From Comamonas antarctica (GTDB lineage: Bacteria > Pseudomonadota > Gammaproteobacteria > Burkholderiales > Burkholderiaceae_C), in assembly GCF_013363755.1 (NCBI RefSeq), contig NZ_CP054840.1, positions 324,001-388,000 of the forward strand: a DNA stretch of 64,000 bases, read 5' to 3'. This document shows positions 8,767 to 17,967 of the stretch, piece after piece; within the stretch, counting starts at the first letter, position 1; each line of letters opens with the position of its first letter. The notes under the pieces are model-generated. The model was not told the DNA's origin. It worked only from the letters and a program-made list of their open reading frames with translations, and made no database searches. Position numbers and translations under genes: made by a program.

Positions 8767-9696
8767 TCAGACGCGGTCGATGATCTTGTCGCCAAACAGG
8801 CCCTGCGGACGCACCAGCAGGAAAGCCAGCGCCAGGCCGTAGGCAAACCAGGTCTCGATGCCGCCGCCGACCATCGGGCCGATGTAGACCTCGGAGAGCT
8901 TCTCGCCGACGCCGATGATCAGGCCGCCGACGATCGCGCCGGGAATGGAGGTCAGGCCGCCCAGGATCACCACCGGCAGCGCCTTGAGCGCCACCAGCGA
9001 CAGCGAGAACTGCACGCCGAGCTTGGAGCCCCAGATGATGCCGACCACCAGCGCCACGCCGCCGGCCACCGACCAGACGATGACCCAGATGCGCGACAGC
9101 GGAATGCCGATCGACTGCGCCGCCTGGTGGTCGTCGGCCACGGCGCGCAGCGCGCGGCCGGTCTTGGTCTTCTGGAAGAACACCGCCAGGCCGATCACCA
9201 GCAGCGTCGCGATGCCGGCCGCGTAGAGGTCTTCCTGGCTCACCAGCAGGCCGCCCTCGAACAGGCCGCCGAGCACGAAGATCGGGTCCTTGGGCATGCC
9301 CACGTCGATGCTGTAGACCGCGCTGCCGAAGATCAGCGGGCCCAGGCCGTCAAGCAGGTAGGCGATGCCCAGCGTGGCCATCAGCAGCGTGATCGGCTCC
9401 TGGTTGACCAGGTGGCGCAGCGCGAGCCGCTCGATCAGCCACGCGACGACGACCATCAGCGCCAGCGCGACCAGGATCGCCAGCAGATTGCCCAGCAGGC
9501 CCGGCGCGATGCCCAGCCACTGGGGAATCCACTCGGAAAAACGCGCCATCGCGAGGGCCGAGAACAGCACCATCGCGCCCTGCGCAAAATTGAACACGCC
9601 CGACGCCTTGAAGATCAGCACGAAGCCCAGCGCGACCAGCGCGTAGAGCATGCCGACCATCAGGCCGCCAAAAAGGGTTTCGAGAAAGAATGCCAT
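8767..9696 (-). CDS. livH: Branched-chain-type ABC transporter permease LivH
   Basis: A 309-residue inner-membrane permease. The N-terminus FGGLMVGMLYALVALGF and the FNFAQGAMVLF helix are LivH hallmarks. The cytoplasmic loop AVADDHQAAQSIGIPLSRIW is the EAA-like ATPase contact, and the GGLTSIPGAIVGGLIIGV helix is conserved. The gene is 30 bases downstream of livG and 21 bases upstream of livM. It acts as a heterodimer with LivM. Confidence 0.94.
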   Translation of the reverse strand: MAFFLETLFGGLMVGMLYALVALGFVLIFKASGVFNFAQGAMVLFSALAMARFSEWIPQWLGIAPGLLGNLLAILVALALMVVVAWLIERLALRHLVNQEPITLLMATLGIAYLLDGLGPLIFGSAVYSIDVGMPKDPIFVLGGLFEGGLLVSQEDLYAAGIATLLVIGLAVFFQKTKTGRALRAVADDHQAAQSIGIPLSRIWVIVWSVAGGVALVVGIIWGSKLGVQFSLSLVALKALPVVILGGLTSIPGAIVGGLIIGVGEKLSEVYIGPMVGGGIETWFAYGLALAFLLVRPQGLFGDKIIDRV

Positions 9697-9726
9697 GGGG
9701 TTGCTCCTTGCGCCTTGGTTGTGCGC

Positions 9727-10512
9727 TCAATGCGAGTTGCCCAGATAGGCGCGGATCACGTCGGGATTGCTGCGCACGGCGGCGGGCTCGCCGTCGCCGA
9801 TCTTCTTGCCGTAGTCGAGCACCACGACGCGGTCGGAGATGTCCATGACCACGCCCATGTCGTGCTCGATCAGCACGATGGTCGCGCCGTACTCGTCGTT
9901 GACATCGAGGATGAAGCGGCACATGTCCTGCTTCTCTTCCACGTTCATGCCGGCCATGGGTTCGTCGAGCAGCAGCACCTGCGGCTCCATCGCCAGCGCG
10001 CGGCCCAGGTCGACGCGCTTTTGCAGGCCGTAGGGCAGCTGGCCCACGGGCGTCTTGCGGTAGGCCTGGATTTCGAGGAAGTCGATGATGTGCTCGACGA
10101 ACTCGCGGTGGCGCGCTTCCTCACGCGCCGCCGGGCCGACATGCAGCGCCTGCATCAGCAGGTTGCTTTTGATCTTCAGGTTGCGGCCGGTCATGATGTT
10201 GTCGATCACGCTCATGCCCTTGAACAGCGCCAGGTTCTGGAAGGTGCGCGCCACGCCCATCTCGGCGACCTGGCGGCTGTTCATGTGCGAGAAGGTCTTG
10301 CCGCGGAAGGTGATGCTGCCTTCGGAGGGCGTGTAGACGCCGTTGATGCAGTTGAGCATCGAACTCTTGCCCGCGCCGTTCGGGCCGATGATGGCGCGGA
10401 TCTCGTGCTCGCGCACGTTGAACGAGATGTCGGTCAGCGCCTTGACGCCGCCGAAGCGCAGGCTGAGGTTCTGGATGTCGAGGATGACATCGCCTATGGG
10501 TTGGGTGCGCAT
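9727..10512 (-). CDS. livG: Branched-chain amino-acid-type ABC transporter ATPase LivG
   Basis: A 261-residue ATPase. Walker A GPNGAGKS is at 43-50. The signature region is the degenerate LPYGLQKRVDLGRAL starting at 159, common in LivG relatives. Walker B VLLLDEPMAG is at 179-188, and the H-loop IEHDMG follows. It lies 18 bases after the acyl-CoA synthetase gene, indicating co-transcription, and partners LivF. Confidence 0.94.
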   Translation of the reverse strand: MRTQPIGDVILDIQNLSLRFGGVKALTDISFNVREHEIRAIIGPNGAGKSSMLNCINGVYTPSEGSITFRGKTFSHMNSRQVAEMGVARTFQNLALFKGMSVIDNIMTGRNLKIKSNLLMQALHVGPAAREEARHREFVEHIIDFLEIQAYRKTPVGQLPYGLQKRVDLGRALAMEPQVLLLDEPMAGMNVEEKQDMCRFILDVNDEYGATIVLIEHDMGVVMDISDRVVVLDYGKKIGDGEPAAVRSNPDVIRAYLGNSH

Positions 10513-10530
10513 GCGTTTCCTTGGACGGCG

Positions 10531-12465
10531 TCAGGCGGCCGCCTTGGCCGGGGCAAAGGTCTTGGCGTCGAGCAGCTTGAGCGTGGCGCTCAGGCTGCCG
10601 GTACGGCCGTCTTCGAACTTGACCTGGGTGGTGATGAACTGCTCGGTGCGGCCCGCGTAGAGCGCATCGACCAGCACGCCGTACTTGTCGGCAATGAAGT
10701 TGCGCCGCACCTTGCGGGTGCGGGTCAGCTCGTCGTCATCGGGGTCGAGCTCCTTGTGCAGCACCAGGAAGCGCGCGATCTGCGTGCCCGCCATGCCGTC
10801 CTCGCTGGCCAGGTCGGCGTTGACCTTGGCAATGCACTCGGCGATCAGCGCCTGCACCTGCGGCTTGGACGTCAGGTCGACATAGCCGCCATAGGGCAGG
10901 CCCTGGCGCTCGGCCCAGTTGCCCACGGCCTCGAAGTCGATGTTGATGAAGGCGCAGACCTGGTCGCGCTGGTGGCCGAAGCACACCGCCTCCTTGATGT
11001 GCGCGAAGAACTTGAGCTTGTTCTCGATGTAGTTGGGCGCGAACATCGCGCCGCCATTGGTGCGGCCCACGTCCTTGGCGCGGTCGATGATGCGCAGGTG
11101 GCCGTCGGCGTCGATCACGCCCGCGTCGCCGGTGTGGAAGTAGCCCTGCTCGTCGATGACCTCGGCCGTGGCGTCGGGGCGCTTGTAGTACTCCTTGAGC
11201 ACCGACACGCCCTTGACCAGCACCTCGCCGTTGTCGGCCAGCTTGAGCTCGATGCCGGGCGCGGCCTGGCCCACGGTGTGCAGCTTGACCTGGCCGTTGT
11301 GCTGGATGCAGACATAGGCGCAGGTCTCGGTCTGGCCGTAGAGCTGCTTGAGGTTGATGCCGATCGAGCGGAAGAAGCGGAACAGGTCGGGGCCGATGGC
11401 CGCGCCGGCCGTGTAGGCGACGCGGATGTGCGACAGCCCCATCACGTTGCGCAGCGGCCCGTAGATCGCCAGGTCGCCAAGCTTGTAGAGCATGCGGTCG
11501 ACAAAGCCCACGGGCTTGCCGTCGAGGATGTCCGAGCCGACGCGGCGCGCGAGCTGCATGCAGCGCTCGAACAGCCAGCGTTTGGGCGCGGCCGCGTCTT
11601 CCATGCGGATCGACACCGAGGTCAGCATGCCTTCGAAGATGCGCGGCGGCGCGAAGTAATAGGTCGGGCCGATCTCGCGCAGGTCGATGGCGACCGTCGA
11701 TGCCGATTCGGGGCAGTTGATGGTGAAGCCCGCCACCAGCCACTGCGCCAGCGAGAACAGGTGGTCGCCGACCCAGGCCGGCGGCAGGTAGCAGATCACG
11801 TTGTCGCTGGCGTCCAGCCCGTCGACCTGCACGCCGCCCATGGCCGACAGCACGAAGCTCGCATGCGTCTGGCACACGCCCTTGGGCTTGCCCGTGGTGC
11901 CCGAGGTATAGAGGATGACCGAGACATCCTCGGGCCGCAGCTGCGCCAGGCCGGCCTCCCAGGCGCCAGGATGCTGCGCATCCCACTCGGCGCCGCGTGC
12001 CATCAGCTCGGCGGTGCTGATCAGGCCGGGCTGGTCGTAATGGCGCAGGCCGCGCGGATCGTCATAGATGATGTGGCGGATGCCGGGCACGGTCTCGCGG
12101 ATTTCCAGCAGCTTGTCGACCTGTTCCTGGTTCTCGGCAAACGCAAACGCAATGTCGGCATCCTGCAGCACGAACACCATTTCCGCGGCCACCGCGTCCT
12201 GGTACAGCGGGATGGGCACGCCGCCCAGGCTCTGCACGGCAACGAAGCCCAGATAGACATGCGGACGGTTGTCGCTGATGAACGCCAGGTTCTGGCCGCG
12301 CGCGAAGCCCAGCGTGGCCAGGCCGCAGGCGAAGTGGCGCACTTCCTGGGCGGCCTGCTGCCAGCTCCAGGTCTGCCAGATGCCGTATTCCTTCTCCCGC
12401 AGCGCGGGCGCGCCGGGGCGTTCGGCGGCATGCTTTTGCAGCAAATGCGGGAACGTGGTGGTCAT
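10531..12465 (-). CDS. AMP-dependent acyl-CoA synthetase (long-chain type)
   Basis: A 644-residue adenylate-forming ligase, the first gene of the liv operon. The P-loop ILYTSGTTGKPKGV is near residue 185. The adenine site LYGQTETCAYV, the GYFHTGDAG core motif and the DRAKDVGRTNGG hinge are intact. Its overall build resembles FadD15/long-chain acyl-CoA synthetases that open liv-type operons in Burkholderiales. The ATG at 12465 has AGGA 8 bases upstream. It likely activates the imported acid to its CoA thioester (ATP to AMP plus PPi) in the cytoplasm. A Crp/Fnr-type regulator is divergently transcribed from the shared 213-base region and is the obvious candidate controller. Confidence 0.9.
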   Translation of the reverse strand: MTTTFPHLLQKHAAERPGAPALREKEYGIWQTWSWQQAAQEVRHFACGLATLGFARGQNLAFISDNRPHVYLGFVAVQSLGGVPIPLYQDAVAAEMVFVLQDADIAFAFAENQEQVDKLLEIRETVPGIRHIIYDDPRGLRHYDQPGLISTAELMARGAEWDAQHPGAWEAGLAQLRPEDVSVILYTSGTTGKPKGVCQTHASFVLSAMGGVQVDGLDASDNVICYLPPAWVGDHLFSLAQWLVAGFTINCPESASTVAIDLREIGPTYYFAPPRIFEGMLTSVSIRMEDAAAPKRWLFERCMQLARRVGSDILDGKPVGFVDRMLYKLGDLAIYGPLRNVMGLSHIRVAYTAGAAIGPDLFRFFRSIGINLKQLYGQTETCAYVCIQHNGQVKLHTVGQAAPGIELKLADNGEVLVKGVSVLKEYYKRPDATAEVIDEQGYFHTGDAGVIDADGHLRIIDRAKDVGRTNGGAMFAPNYIENKLKFFAHIKEAVCFGHQRDQVCAFINIDFEAVGNWAERQGLPYGGYVDLTSKPQVQALIAECIAKVNADLASEDGMAGTQIARFLVLHKELDPDDDELTRTRKVRRNFIADKYGVLVDALYAGRTEQFITTQVKFEDGRTGSLSATLKLLDAKTFAPAKAAA

Positions 12466-12535
12466 TGCTTATCCTCGGAAAGGTGAACAGGCCGGGCGAT
12501 GTTGCTTGATTTGTAACTTCATCTTAGGAACAGGT

Positions 12536-12565
12536 TTGACGCCTTTTTGTCTTGGCGGCGACAAT
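12536..12565 (+). promoter_or_regulatory. Putative promoter of the Crp/Fnr regulator
   Basis: A TTGACG box (12536-12541) and GACAAT (12560-12565) are separated by 18 bases, about 110 bases upstream of the regulator. The 12466-12678 region between the divergent genes is AT-richer and also must carry the liv operon promoter. I see no good Fnr palindrome in it. Confidence 0.45.
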
Positions 12566-12678
12566 CTGGGGGAAACTCCTTAGCGGGAAAACGCGCGTCG
12601 CGCCAGCCCCTCGCAACCGCGTCCACCGGTGGGAAATCCCCGATCGGCAACCGGGGCGCGCAGGGTCATGCTCATGGG

Positions 12679-13428
12679 ATGAGCCATGAACTGTCCCTGC
12701 ACCAGCGCCGCCGCGAACCCACGCCCCAGGAATTGCGCAATATTTCCTGGCTGAACGTGCTCCAGCCCCATGAGCGCGCGCGCGCCGAAGCGGCGCTGCT
12801 GGTGGGCGATGCGTTGCCGGGCGACTACATCTGCCGCATCGGCCGGCCCGTGACCTACTGGTTCGGGCTGGTCGAGGGCCTGCTCAAGATCCACTCCGAC
12901 AATGCGCATGGCCAGACCGTGACCTTCACCGGCGTGCCGCCCGGCGGCTGGGTCGGCGAGGGCACGGTGGTCAAGCGCGAGCCCTACCGCTACAACATCC
13001 AGGCACTGCGCAAGAGCGTGGTCGCGGGCCTGCCCATCGACACTTTCCACTGGCTGCTCGACCATTCGCTGAATTTCAACCGCTTCGTGCTCGACCAGCT
13101 CAACGAGCGGCTTGGACAGTTCATCGCGGCGCGCGAAAGCGACCGCATGAACAGCCCCGAGGTGCGCGTGGCGCGCAGCCTCGCGGCGTTCTTCAATCCC
13201 GTGCTCTACCCGGGCATGGCCCAGGTGCTGCGCATCACGCAGCAGGAACTGGCCTATCTGGTCGGCCTGTCGCGCCAGCGCGTGAACGAGGCGCTGGCCA
13301 ACCTGCAGGAGCAGGGCGCGATCCGCATCGAATACGGCGGGCTGCGCGTGCTCGATCTCGCGGCGCTGCGCAATGCCCAATTCCTGTCCCATGCCGCCGC
13401 GGCCGAAGGCCTCGCGGCCAGTGCCTGA
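12679..13428 (+). CDS. Crp/Fnr-family transcriptional regulator
   Basis: A 249-residue regulator. The N-terminal two thirds form a cyclic-nucleotide-binding-type beta roll (GDYICRIGRPVTYWFGLVEG, GGWVGEGTVVKREPYRYNI). A long dimer helix follows, then a winged helix-turn-helix with recognition motif GLSRQRVNEALANLQ at about 195-210 and a wing ending RIEYGGLRVLDL. There is no N-terminal Cys cluster, so it is not an oxygen-sensing Fnr with a 4Fe-4S centre, and the Crp cAMP-contact Arg-Ser pair is not evident. The effector is therefore unknown. I chose the ATG at 12679 because the upstream open frame is unlike protein. It is divergent from the liv/acyl-CoA-ligase operon, its probable target. Confidence 0.88.
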   Translation: MSHELSLHQRRREPTPQELRNISWLNVLQPHERARAEAALLVGDALPGDYICRIGRPVTYWFGLVEGLLKIHSDNAHGQTVTFTGVPPGGWVGEGTVVKREPYRYNIQALRKSVVAGLPIDTFHWLLDHSLNFNRFVLDQLNERLGQFIAARESDRMNSPEVRVARSLAAFFNPVLYPGMAQVLRITQQELAYLVGLSRQRVNEALANLQEQGAIRIEYGGLRVLDLAALRNAQFLSHAAAAEGLAASA

Positions 13429-13566
13429 GCGCCGCCGGCTCATGACCCTTTCCCCTGGCGGGCCAATGGCTGCCGCCTGAGGGCGGGCCGGCTATGGCCG
13501 GGCAACGCCCTGGCCTAACAACTGGTAGCAAGCAGCCTCGGGGCAGGACGGCGACAATAGCGGCAA

Positions 13567-15231
13567 ATGTCTTCCTCCCCATCTTCCCCCCGCACGCCTG
13601 GCTCCGGCCCGCGTGCCACCCTGCGCATCACTTCCAAGCCGGCCGCGCCGGCGCCCGCTCCCCGTTCCTCGGGTGGCGGCGGCGGTGGCCGCGCCGGCAA
13701 ACCCGGTGGCAGCCGCGATGGCGCCGCCCGTTCCTCCGCTCCCTATGGCGACCGCCAGCGCGGTCCTTCGGGCGCTGCGCGCTTTGAAAGGCGCGACGGC
13801 CCGCGCCGTGATGATCCGCGCGGCGGCCCGCGTGAGGGCGGCCCGCGCCAGGAGGGCCCGCGTGGTCCGCGCGAAGGTGGCGGCCGCGAGGGCAGTTTTG
13901 GCCGTTCCGATGGCGCACCACGCTTTGAGGGCCGCGACGGCCCGCGCCGCGACGACCGCGGCCCGCGCTCGGCCGGTCCGCGCGAAGGCGGCGGTTTTGG
14001 CCGTCCCGATGGCGCTCCACGCTTTGAAGGCCGCGACGGCCCGCGCCGCGACGACCGCGGCCCGCGTCAGGGCGGCCCGCGTCAGGGCGGCCCGCGTGAG
14101 GGCGGTTTCGGTCGCCCCGACGGCGCTCCACGCTTCGAGGGCCGCGACGGTCCGCGCCGCGACGAGCGCGGCCCGCGCTCGGCGGGTCCGCGTGAAGGCG
14201 GCGGCTTTGGCCGTCCCGATGGCGGTCCGCGTTTTGAAGGCCGCGACGGCCCGCGCCGCGACGACCGCCGTTCCGGCGGTGGCGAGCGTGCGCGTCCCGC
14301 CGGCCGTTCCTTCGGCCCGGGCGCCGATCGCGGTGGCCGCGACGAGCGCAACAGCGACGAAGCCCCGCGCCGTCCATTCACCGGTATCCGCACCTACCAG
14401 GTGCCCACTGGCGCCGACGCGCGCAAGATTCCCGTCAAGCGCCCGCCCCAGGCCGCGCAGCAGCAGGATGCCGCGCCCGGTTCGGTGCGCATCAACAAGC
14501 GCATGGCCGACATGGGCCTGTGCTCGCGCCGCGAGGCCGACGACTGGGTTGAAAAGGGCTGGGTGCGCGTTAACGGCCAGGTCGCCGAGATGGGCGTGAT
14601 GGTCCTGCCATCCGACCGCATCACCGTGGACGATGCCGCCAAGGGCGTGCAGGAGCAGCAGGTCACCATCCTGATGCACAAGCCCATGGGCTATGTCAGC
14701 GGCCAGGCCGAGGACGGCCATACGCCGGCCGTGGCGCTGATCAACGCGCAAAGCCGCTGGAACCAGGATGGCAGCCCGACGCGCTTCAACTTCTCGCAGC
14801 TCAAGGGCCTTGCGCCCTGCGGCCGGCTCGACATCGATTCCGTGGGCCTGCTGGTGCTGACCCAGGACGGCCGCGTCGCGCGCCAGCTGATCGGCGAGGA
14901 CTCGGAGATCGACAAGGAGTATCTGGTGCGCGTGACCTATGGCGATGTCCAGGTCAACGTGCAGGAGCGCTTCCCCGCCGAGCAGCTCGCGCGCCTGTGC
15001 CACGGGCTGTCGCTCGACGACCAGCCGCTCAAGCCGGCCAAGGTCGAGTGGCAGAACCCCGAGCAGCTGCGCTTCGTGCTGACCGAAGGCAAGAAGCGCC
15101 AGATCCGCCGCATGTGCGAACTCGTCGGCCTCAAGGTCGTGGGCCTCAAGCGCATCCGCATCGGCAAGGTCGTGCTGGGCAACCTGCCCGCCGGCCAGTG
15201 GCGCTACCTGGGCGCCGACGAAAGCTTCTGA
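13567..15231 (+). CDS. rluF: 23S rRNA pseudouridine synthase (RluF/RluB type) with long Arg/Gly/Asp-rich N-terminus
   Basis: A 554-residue RsuA-family enzyme that would isomerise a uridine in 23S rRNA. The S4 RNA-binding domain (INKRMADMGLCSRREADDWV) starts near residue 311. The catalytic motif GRLDIDSVGLLVLT has Asp422, and the C-terminal KRQIRRMCE and RIRIGKV motifs are closest to RluF (U2604), although RluB cannot be excluded. Residues 1-300 are low-complexity: four main copies of a 33-37-residue unit around DGAPRFEGRDGPRRD. The catalytic part alone matches the normal family length (about 250-290). The tail is probably disordered and RNA-binding. The gene stands alone and is followed by a strong terminator. 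Confidence 0.87.
   Translation: MSSSPSSPRTPGSGPRATLRITSKPAAPAPAPRSSGGGGGGRAGKPGGSRDGAARSSAPYGDRQRGPSGAARFERRDGPRRDDPRGGPREGGPRQEGPRGPREGGGREGSFGRSDGAPRFEGRDGPRRDDRGPRSAGPREGGGFGRPDGAPRFEGRDGPRRDDRGPRQGGPRQGGPREGGFGRPDGAPRFEGRDGPRRDERGPRSAGPREGGGFGRPDGGPRFEGRDGPRRDDRRSGGGERARPAGRSFGPGADRGGRDERNSDEAPRRPFTGIRTYQVPTGADARKIPVKRPPQAAQQQDAAPGSVRINKRMADMGLCSRREADDWVEKGWVRVNGQVAEMGVMVLPSDRITVDDAAKGVQEQQVTILMHKPMGYVSGQAEDGHTPAVALINAQSRWNQDGSPTRFNFSQLKGLAPCGRLDIDSVGLLVLTQDGRVARQLIGEDSEIDKEYLVRVTYGDVQVNVQERFPAEQLARLCHGLSLDDQPLKPAKVEWQNPEQLRFVLTEGKKRQIRRMCELVGLKVVGLKRIRIGKVVLGNLPAGQWRYLGADESF
13909..14270 (+). repeat. In-frame tandem repeats in the pseudouridine synthase gene
   Basis: The unit starting GATGGCGCACCACGCTTTGA recurs at about 13909, 14008, 14119 and 14218 (periods 99, 111 and 99 bases), with a degenerate earlier copy near 13769. 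The coding frame is kept in every copy, giving RGG-like segments with alternating Arg and Asp. Confidence 0.85.
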
Positions 15232-15251
15232 AGCCGGCCTCCGGTGACCGC

Positions 15252-15279
15252 AAAAGAGCGCTTCGGCGCTCTTTTTTTT
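15252..15279 (+). terminator. Rho-independent terminator
   Basis: AAAGAGCGC-TTCG-GCGCTCTTT, a 9-bp stem with a stable UUCG tetraloop, runs into T8, 20 bases after the pseudouridine synthase stop codon. Confidence 0.95.
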
Positions 15280-15368
15280 GCTGAGCGCCATCCGCCTTGA
15301 TAATCCGGAGCCAGGCCCCAGATGCCTGCAGATTGACGTTGCAACCCGCAAAAACTCCATTTCCACCT

Positions 15369-17360
15369 ATGAGCAAGCAAACCCATTCCTTCCAGGCCGA
15401 AGTCGCGCAGCTGCTGCACCTGGTGACGCACGCGCTGTATTCCAACAAGGAAATCTTTCTGCGCGAGCTGGTCTCGAATGCCTCCGATGCCTGCGACAAG
15501 CTGCGCTTCGAGGCGCTGAACAACACCGCGCTCTATGAAGACCAGCCGCAGCTCGAGGTGCGCGTGTCGTTCGACAAGGACGCGCGCACGCTGACCATTG
15601 CCGACAACGGCATCGGCATGAGCGAGCAGGAAGCCATCGAGCACCTGGGCACGATTGCCAAGAGCGGCACCAAGGACTTCATGCGCAAGCTCTCGGGCGA
15701 CCAGAAGTCCGATGCCCAGCTGATCGGCCAGTTCGGCGTGGGCTTCTACTCGGGCTACATCGTGGCCGACAAGATCACCGTCGAATCGCGCCGCGCCGGC
15801 CTGCCCGCCGAGCAAGGCGTGCGCTGGGTCAGCGGCGGCACGGGCGAATTCGAGGTCGAACAGATCACCCGCGCCCAGCGCGGCACGGCCGTGACGCTGC
15901 ACCTGCGCGAAGACGCCGACGAATACCTCAATGCCTGGAAGCTCAAGCAGATCATCGGCAAGTACTCCGACCACATCAGCCTGCCCATCCTGATGGAAAA
16001 GGAAGAGTGGAAGGACGGCGAACTGCTGGTGCCCGGCGACGAGAACGGCGGCCGCCAGCCCGGCGGCATGGTCAAGACCGGCGAATGGGAAACCGTCAAC
16101 CAGGCCAGCGCGCTGTGGACCCGTCCGAAGAAGGACGTGACCCCCGAGCAGTACCAGGAGTTCTACCGCGCGATCAGCCATGACTCCGAGAACCCGTTGA
16201 CCTGGGCGCACAACCGCGTCGAAGGCAATGCCGAGTACACGCAGCTGCTCTACATCCCGGCCAAGGCCCCGTTCGACCTGTGGAACCGCGACAAGAAGGC
16301 CGGCGTGAAGCTCTACGTCAAGCGCGTGTTCATCATGGACGATGCCGAGGCACTGCTGCCGAGCTACCTGCGCTTCGTCAAGGGCGTGATCGACTCGGCC
16401 GACCTGCCGCTCAACGTGAGCCGCGAACTGCTGCAGGAAAGCCGCGACGTGAAGCTGATCCGCGAAGGCTCGACCAAGCGCGTGCTGTCGATGCTCGAGG
16501 ACCTGGCCAGGCACGACACGCATGCCGCGCCGGCCGCGGACGCGGACGCGGACGGGGCCGATGCCGTGACCGATGTGGTCAGCGAAGAGGACAAGGCCAA
16601 GGAAGGCAAATACAGCGCGTTCTACGCCGAATTCGGCGCCGTGCTCAAGGAAGGCATGGGCGAGGACTTCGCCAACCGCGAACGCCTGGCCAAGCTGCTG
16701 CGCTTCCCCTCGACCACCAGCGATGGCGCCCCCGTGTCGTTTGCCGACTACAAGGCGCGCATGAAGCCGGGCCAGGAAGCGATCTACTACATCACCGCCG
16801 ACACGCTGGCCGCGGCCAAGAGCAGCCCGCAACTCGAAGTCTTCAAGAAGAAGGGCATCGAAGTGCTGCTGATGGCCGACCGCGTCGACGAGTGGGCCCT
16901 CAACTACCTGACCGAATTCGACGGCACGCCACTGCAGTCCGTGGCCAAGGGCGCGGTCGACCTGGGCCAGCTCCAGGACGAAGCCGAGAAGAAGGCTGCC
17001 GAGGAAGCCGCCGAAGCCTTCAAGCCGCTGCTGGCCAAGCTCAAGCAAGCGCTCAAGGACAAGGCCGATGATGTGCGCGTGACCACGCGCCTGGTGGATT
17101 CGCCGGCCTGCCTGGTGGTCAAGGACGACGCGATGAGCAACCAGCTGGCGCGCCTGCTCAAGCAGGCCGGCCAGGCCGCGCCCGAAGTCAAGCCGGTGCT
17201 CGAAGTCAACGCCGAGCACCCGCTGGTCAAGAAGCTCGACGGCTCGGTGCATTTCGATGACCTGGCCCATATCCTGTTCGACCAGGCCCTGCTGGCCGAA
17301 GGCGGCATGCCCGAAGACCCGGCGGCCTACGTCAAGCGGGTGAACGCGCTGCTGGTGTAA
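15369..17360 (+). CDS. htpG: Molecular chaperone HtpG (Hsp90)
   Basis: A 663-residue full-length bacterial Hsp90. The GHKL ATPase domain comes first ([21 protein letters not shown], then ADNGIGMS and [13 protein letters not shown]). The middle domain follows with the [14 protein letters not shown] catalytic loop, and the C-terminal dimerisation domain closes the protein. A short acidic Ala/Asp-rich linker lies around residue 390. It refolds client proteins in the cytosol. I chose the ATG at 15369 because homology starts [19 protein letters not shown]. The gene lies between two terminators, so it is monocistronic. I saw no clear sigma32 promoter. Confidence 0.97.
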   Translation: MSKQTHSFQAEVAQLLHLVTHALYSNKEIFLRELVSNASDACDKLRFEALNNTALYEDQPQLEVRVSFDKDARTLTIADNGIGMSEQEAIEHLGTIAKSGTKDFMRKLSGDQKSDAQLIGQFGVGFYSGYIVADKITVESRRAGLPAEQGVRWVSGGTGEFEVEQITRAQRGTAVTLHLREDADEYLNAWKLKQIIGKYSDHISLPILMEKEEWKDGELLVPGDENGGRQPGGMVKTGEWETVNQASALWTRPKKDVTPEQYQEFYRAISHDSENPLTWAHNRVEGNAEYTQLLYIPAKAPFDLWNRDKKAGVKLYVKRVFIMDDAEALLPSYLRFVKGVIDSADLPLNVSRELLQESRDVKLIREGSTKRVLSMLEDLARHDTHAAPAADADADGADAVTDVVSEEDKAKEGKYSAFYAEFGAVLKEGMGEDFANRERLAKLLRFPSTTSDGAPVSFADYKARMKPGQEAIYYITADTLAAAKSSPQLEVFKKKGIEVLLMADRVDEWALNYLTEFDGTPLQSVAKGAVDLGQLQDEAEKKAAEEAAEAFKPLLAKLKQALKDKADDVRVTTRLVDSPACLVVKDDAMSNQLARLLKQAGQAAPEVKPVLEVNAEHPLVKKLDGSVHFDDLAHILFDQALLAEGGMPEDPAAYVKRVNALLV

Positions 17361-17381
17361 TCCCGGCGGCGATCCAATGAG

Positions 17382-17417
17382 AATCCCCTGCGCCTTTTTG
17401 GGCCGGGGGATTTTTTT
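17382..17417 (+). terminator. Rho-independent terminator of htpG
   Basis: AATCCCC (17382-17388) pairs with GGGGATT (17406-17412), followed by a T-run, about 20 bases after the htpG stop. Confidence 0.85.
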
Positions 17418-17518
17418 GTTGCGTCCAGGGATGAACGTCCTGCCCTCCAGCAAAAAGGCAATCCGTAGCTCAGGGCTTGGCTATCTCCCCAAACACCTGC
17501 CTGCGGCACAATGGCCCC

Positions 17519-17947
17519 ATGCTCCAACTCCCCCGCTTCGCCGCCACCGCCGTCCTGCTAGCCGCGCTTGCCGGCTGCAATGCCATTGGCGTGGGCGTCG
17601 GCATTCCCGTCGGCCCGCTGTCGGTCGGCGTGGGCATGGGCAGCGGTGGTCCTAGCCTGGGCGTTGGCACGGGCGTGGGTCCGGTGGGTGTGGGCGTGGG
17701 CGTGCACCCCGGCGGCCAGGTCACGGGGTATGGCGGCGTGGGCGTATCCGCGCCCGTGGGCCCGGCATCGGTCGGGGTCGGCGTGGGCCGCTCCACGGTG
17801 CTGCATGACCCGAATGCGCGCGTTCAGCCGGCGCCCGCACCCGCGCCCGAATCCGTGCCCGCACCCGGCGCGGTGCGCCAGTGGCAGGACGCCCAGGGCC
17901 GCGCCGTGCCTGATTGCCAGGTCTACGGCGGTTGCGGTCCGCGCTAA
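17519..17947 (+). CDS. Small lipoprotein with Gly/Val repeats, function unknown
   Basis: A 142-residue predicted lipoprotein. The signal sequence ends in the lipobox LAGC (Cys20). The mature N-terminal half is a run of GVGVGxPVG-like units of alternating Gly and Val, which may form a beta-rich or glycine-zipper-like segment. A Pro/Ala-rich linker and a short C-terminal piece with two Cys (CQVYGGCGPR) follow. The ATG at 17519 is chosen because it starts the signal peptide. The protein is not recognised as a named family. It sits alone between the htpG terminator and a repeat pair. Confidence 0.7.
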   Translation: MLQLPRFAATAVLLAALAGCNAIGVGVGIPVGPLSVGVGMGSGGPSLGVGTGVGPVGVGVGVHPGGQVTGYGGVGVSAPVGPASVGVGVGRSTVLHDPNARVQPAPAPAPESVPAPGAVRQWQDAQGRAVPDCQVYGGCGPR

Positions 17948-17967
17948 GTCCTCCACGCTCTCATACT

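Noticed and set aside
4119..12486. Very long open frames on the + strand opposite the liv operon (over 1200 and 1600 codons)
   Set aside because: They are antisense to seven well-supported genes, have His/Gln/Arg/Ala-rich translations without motifs, and are expected in high-GC DNA.
12466..12678. Fnr box (TTGAT-N4-ATCAA) in the divergent region
   Set aside because: Only a TTGAT half is present, with no matching second half.
13909..14270. CRISPR-like direct repeats
   Set aside because: The repeats are in frame, contiguous and of uneven period, without unique spacers; they encode a low-complexity tail.
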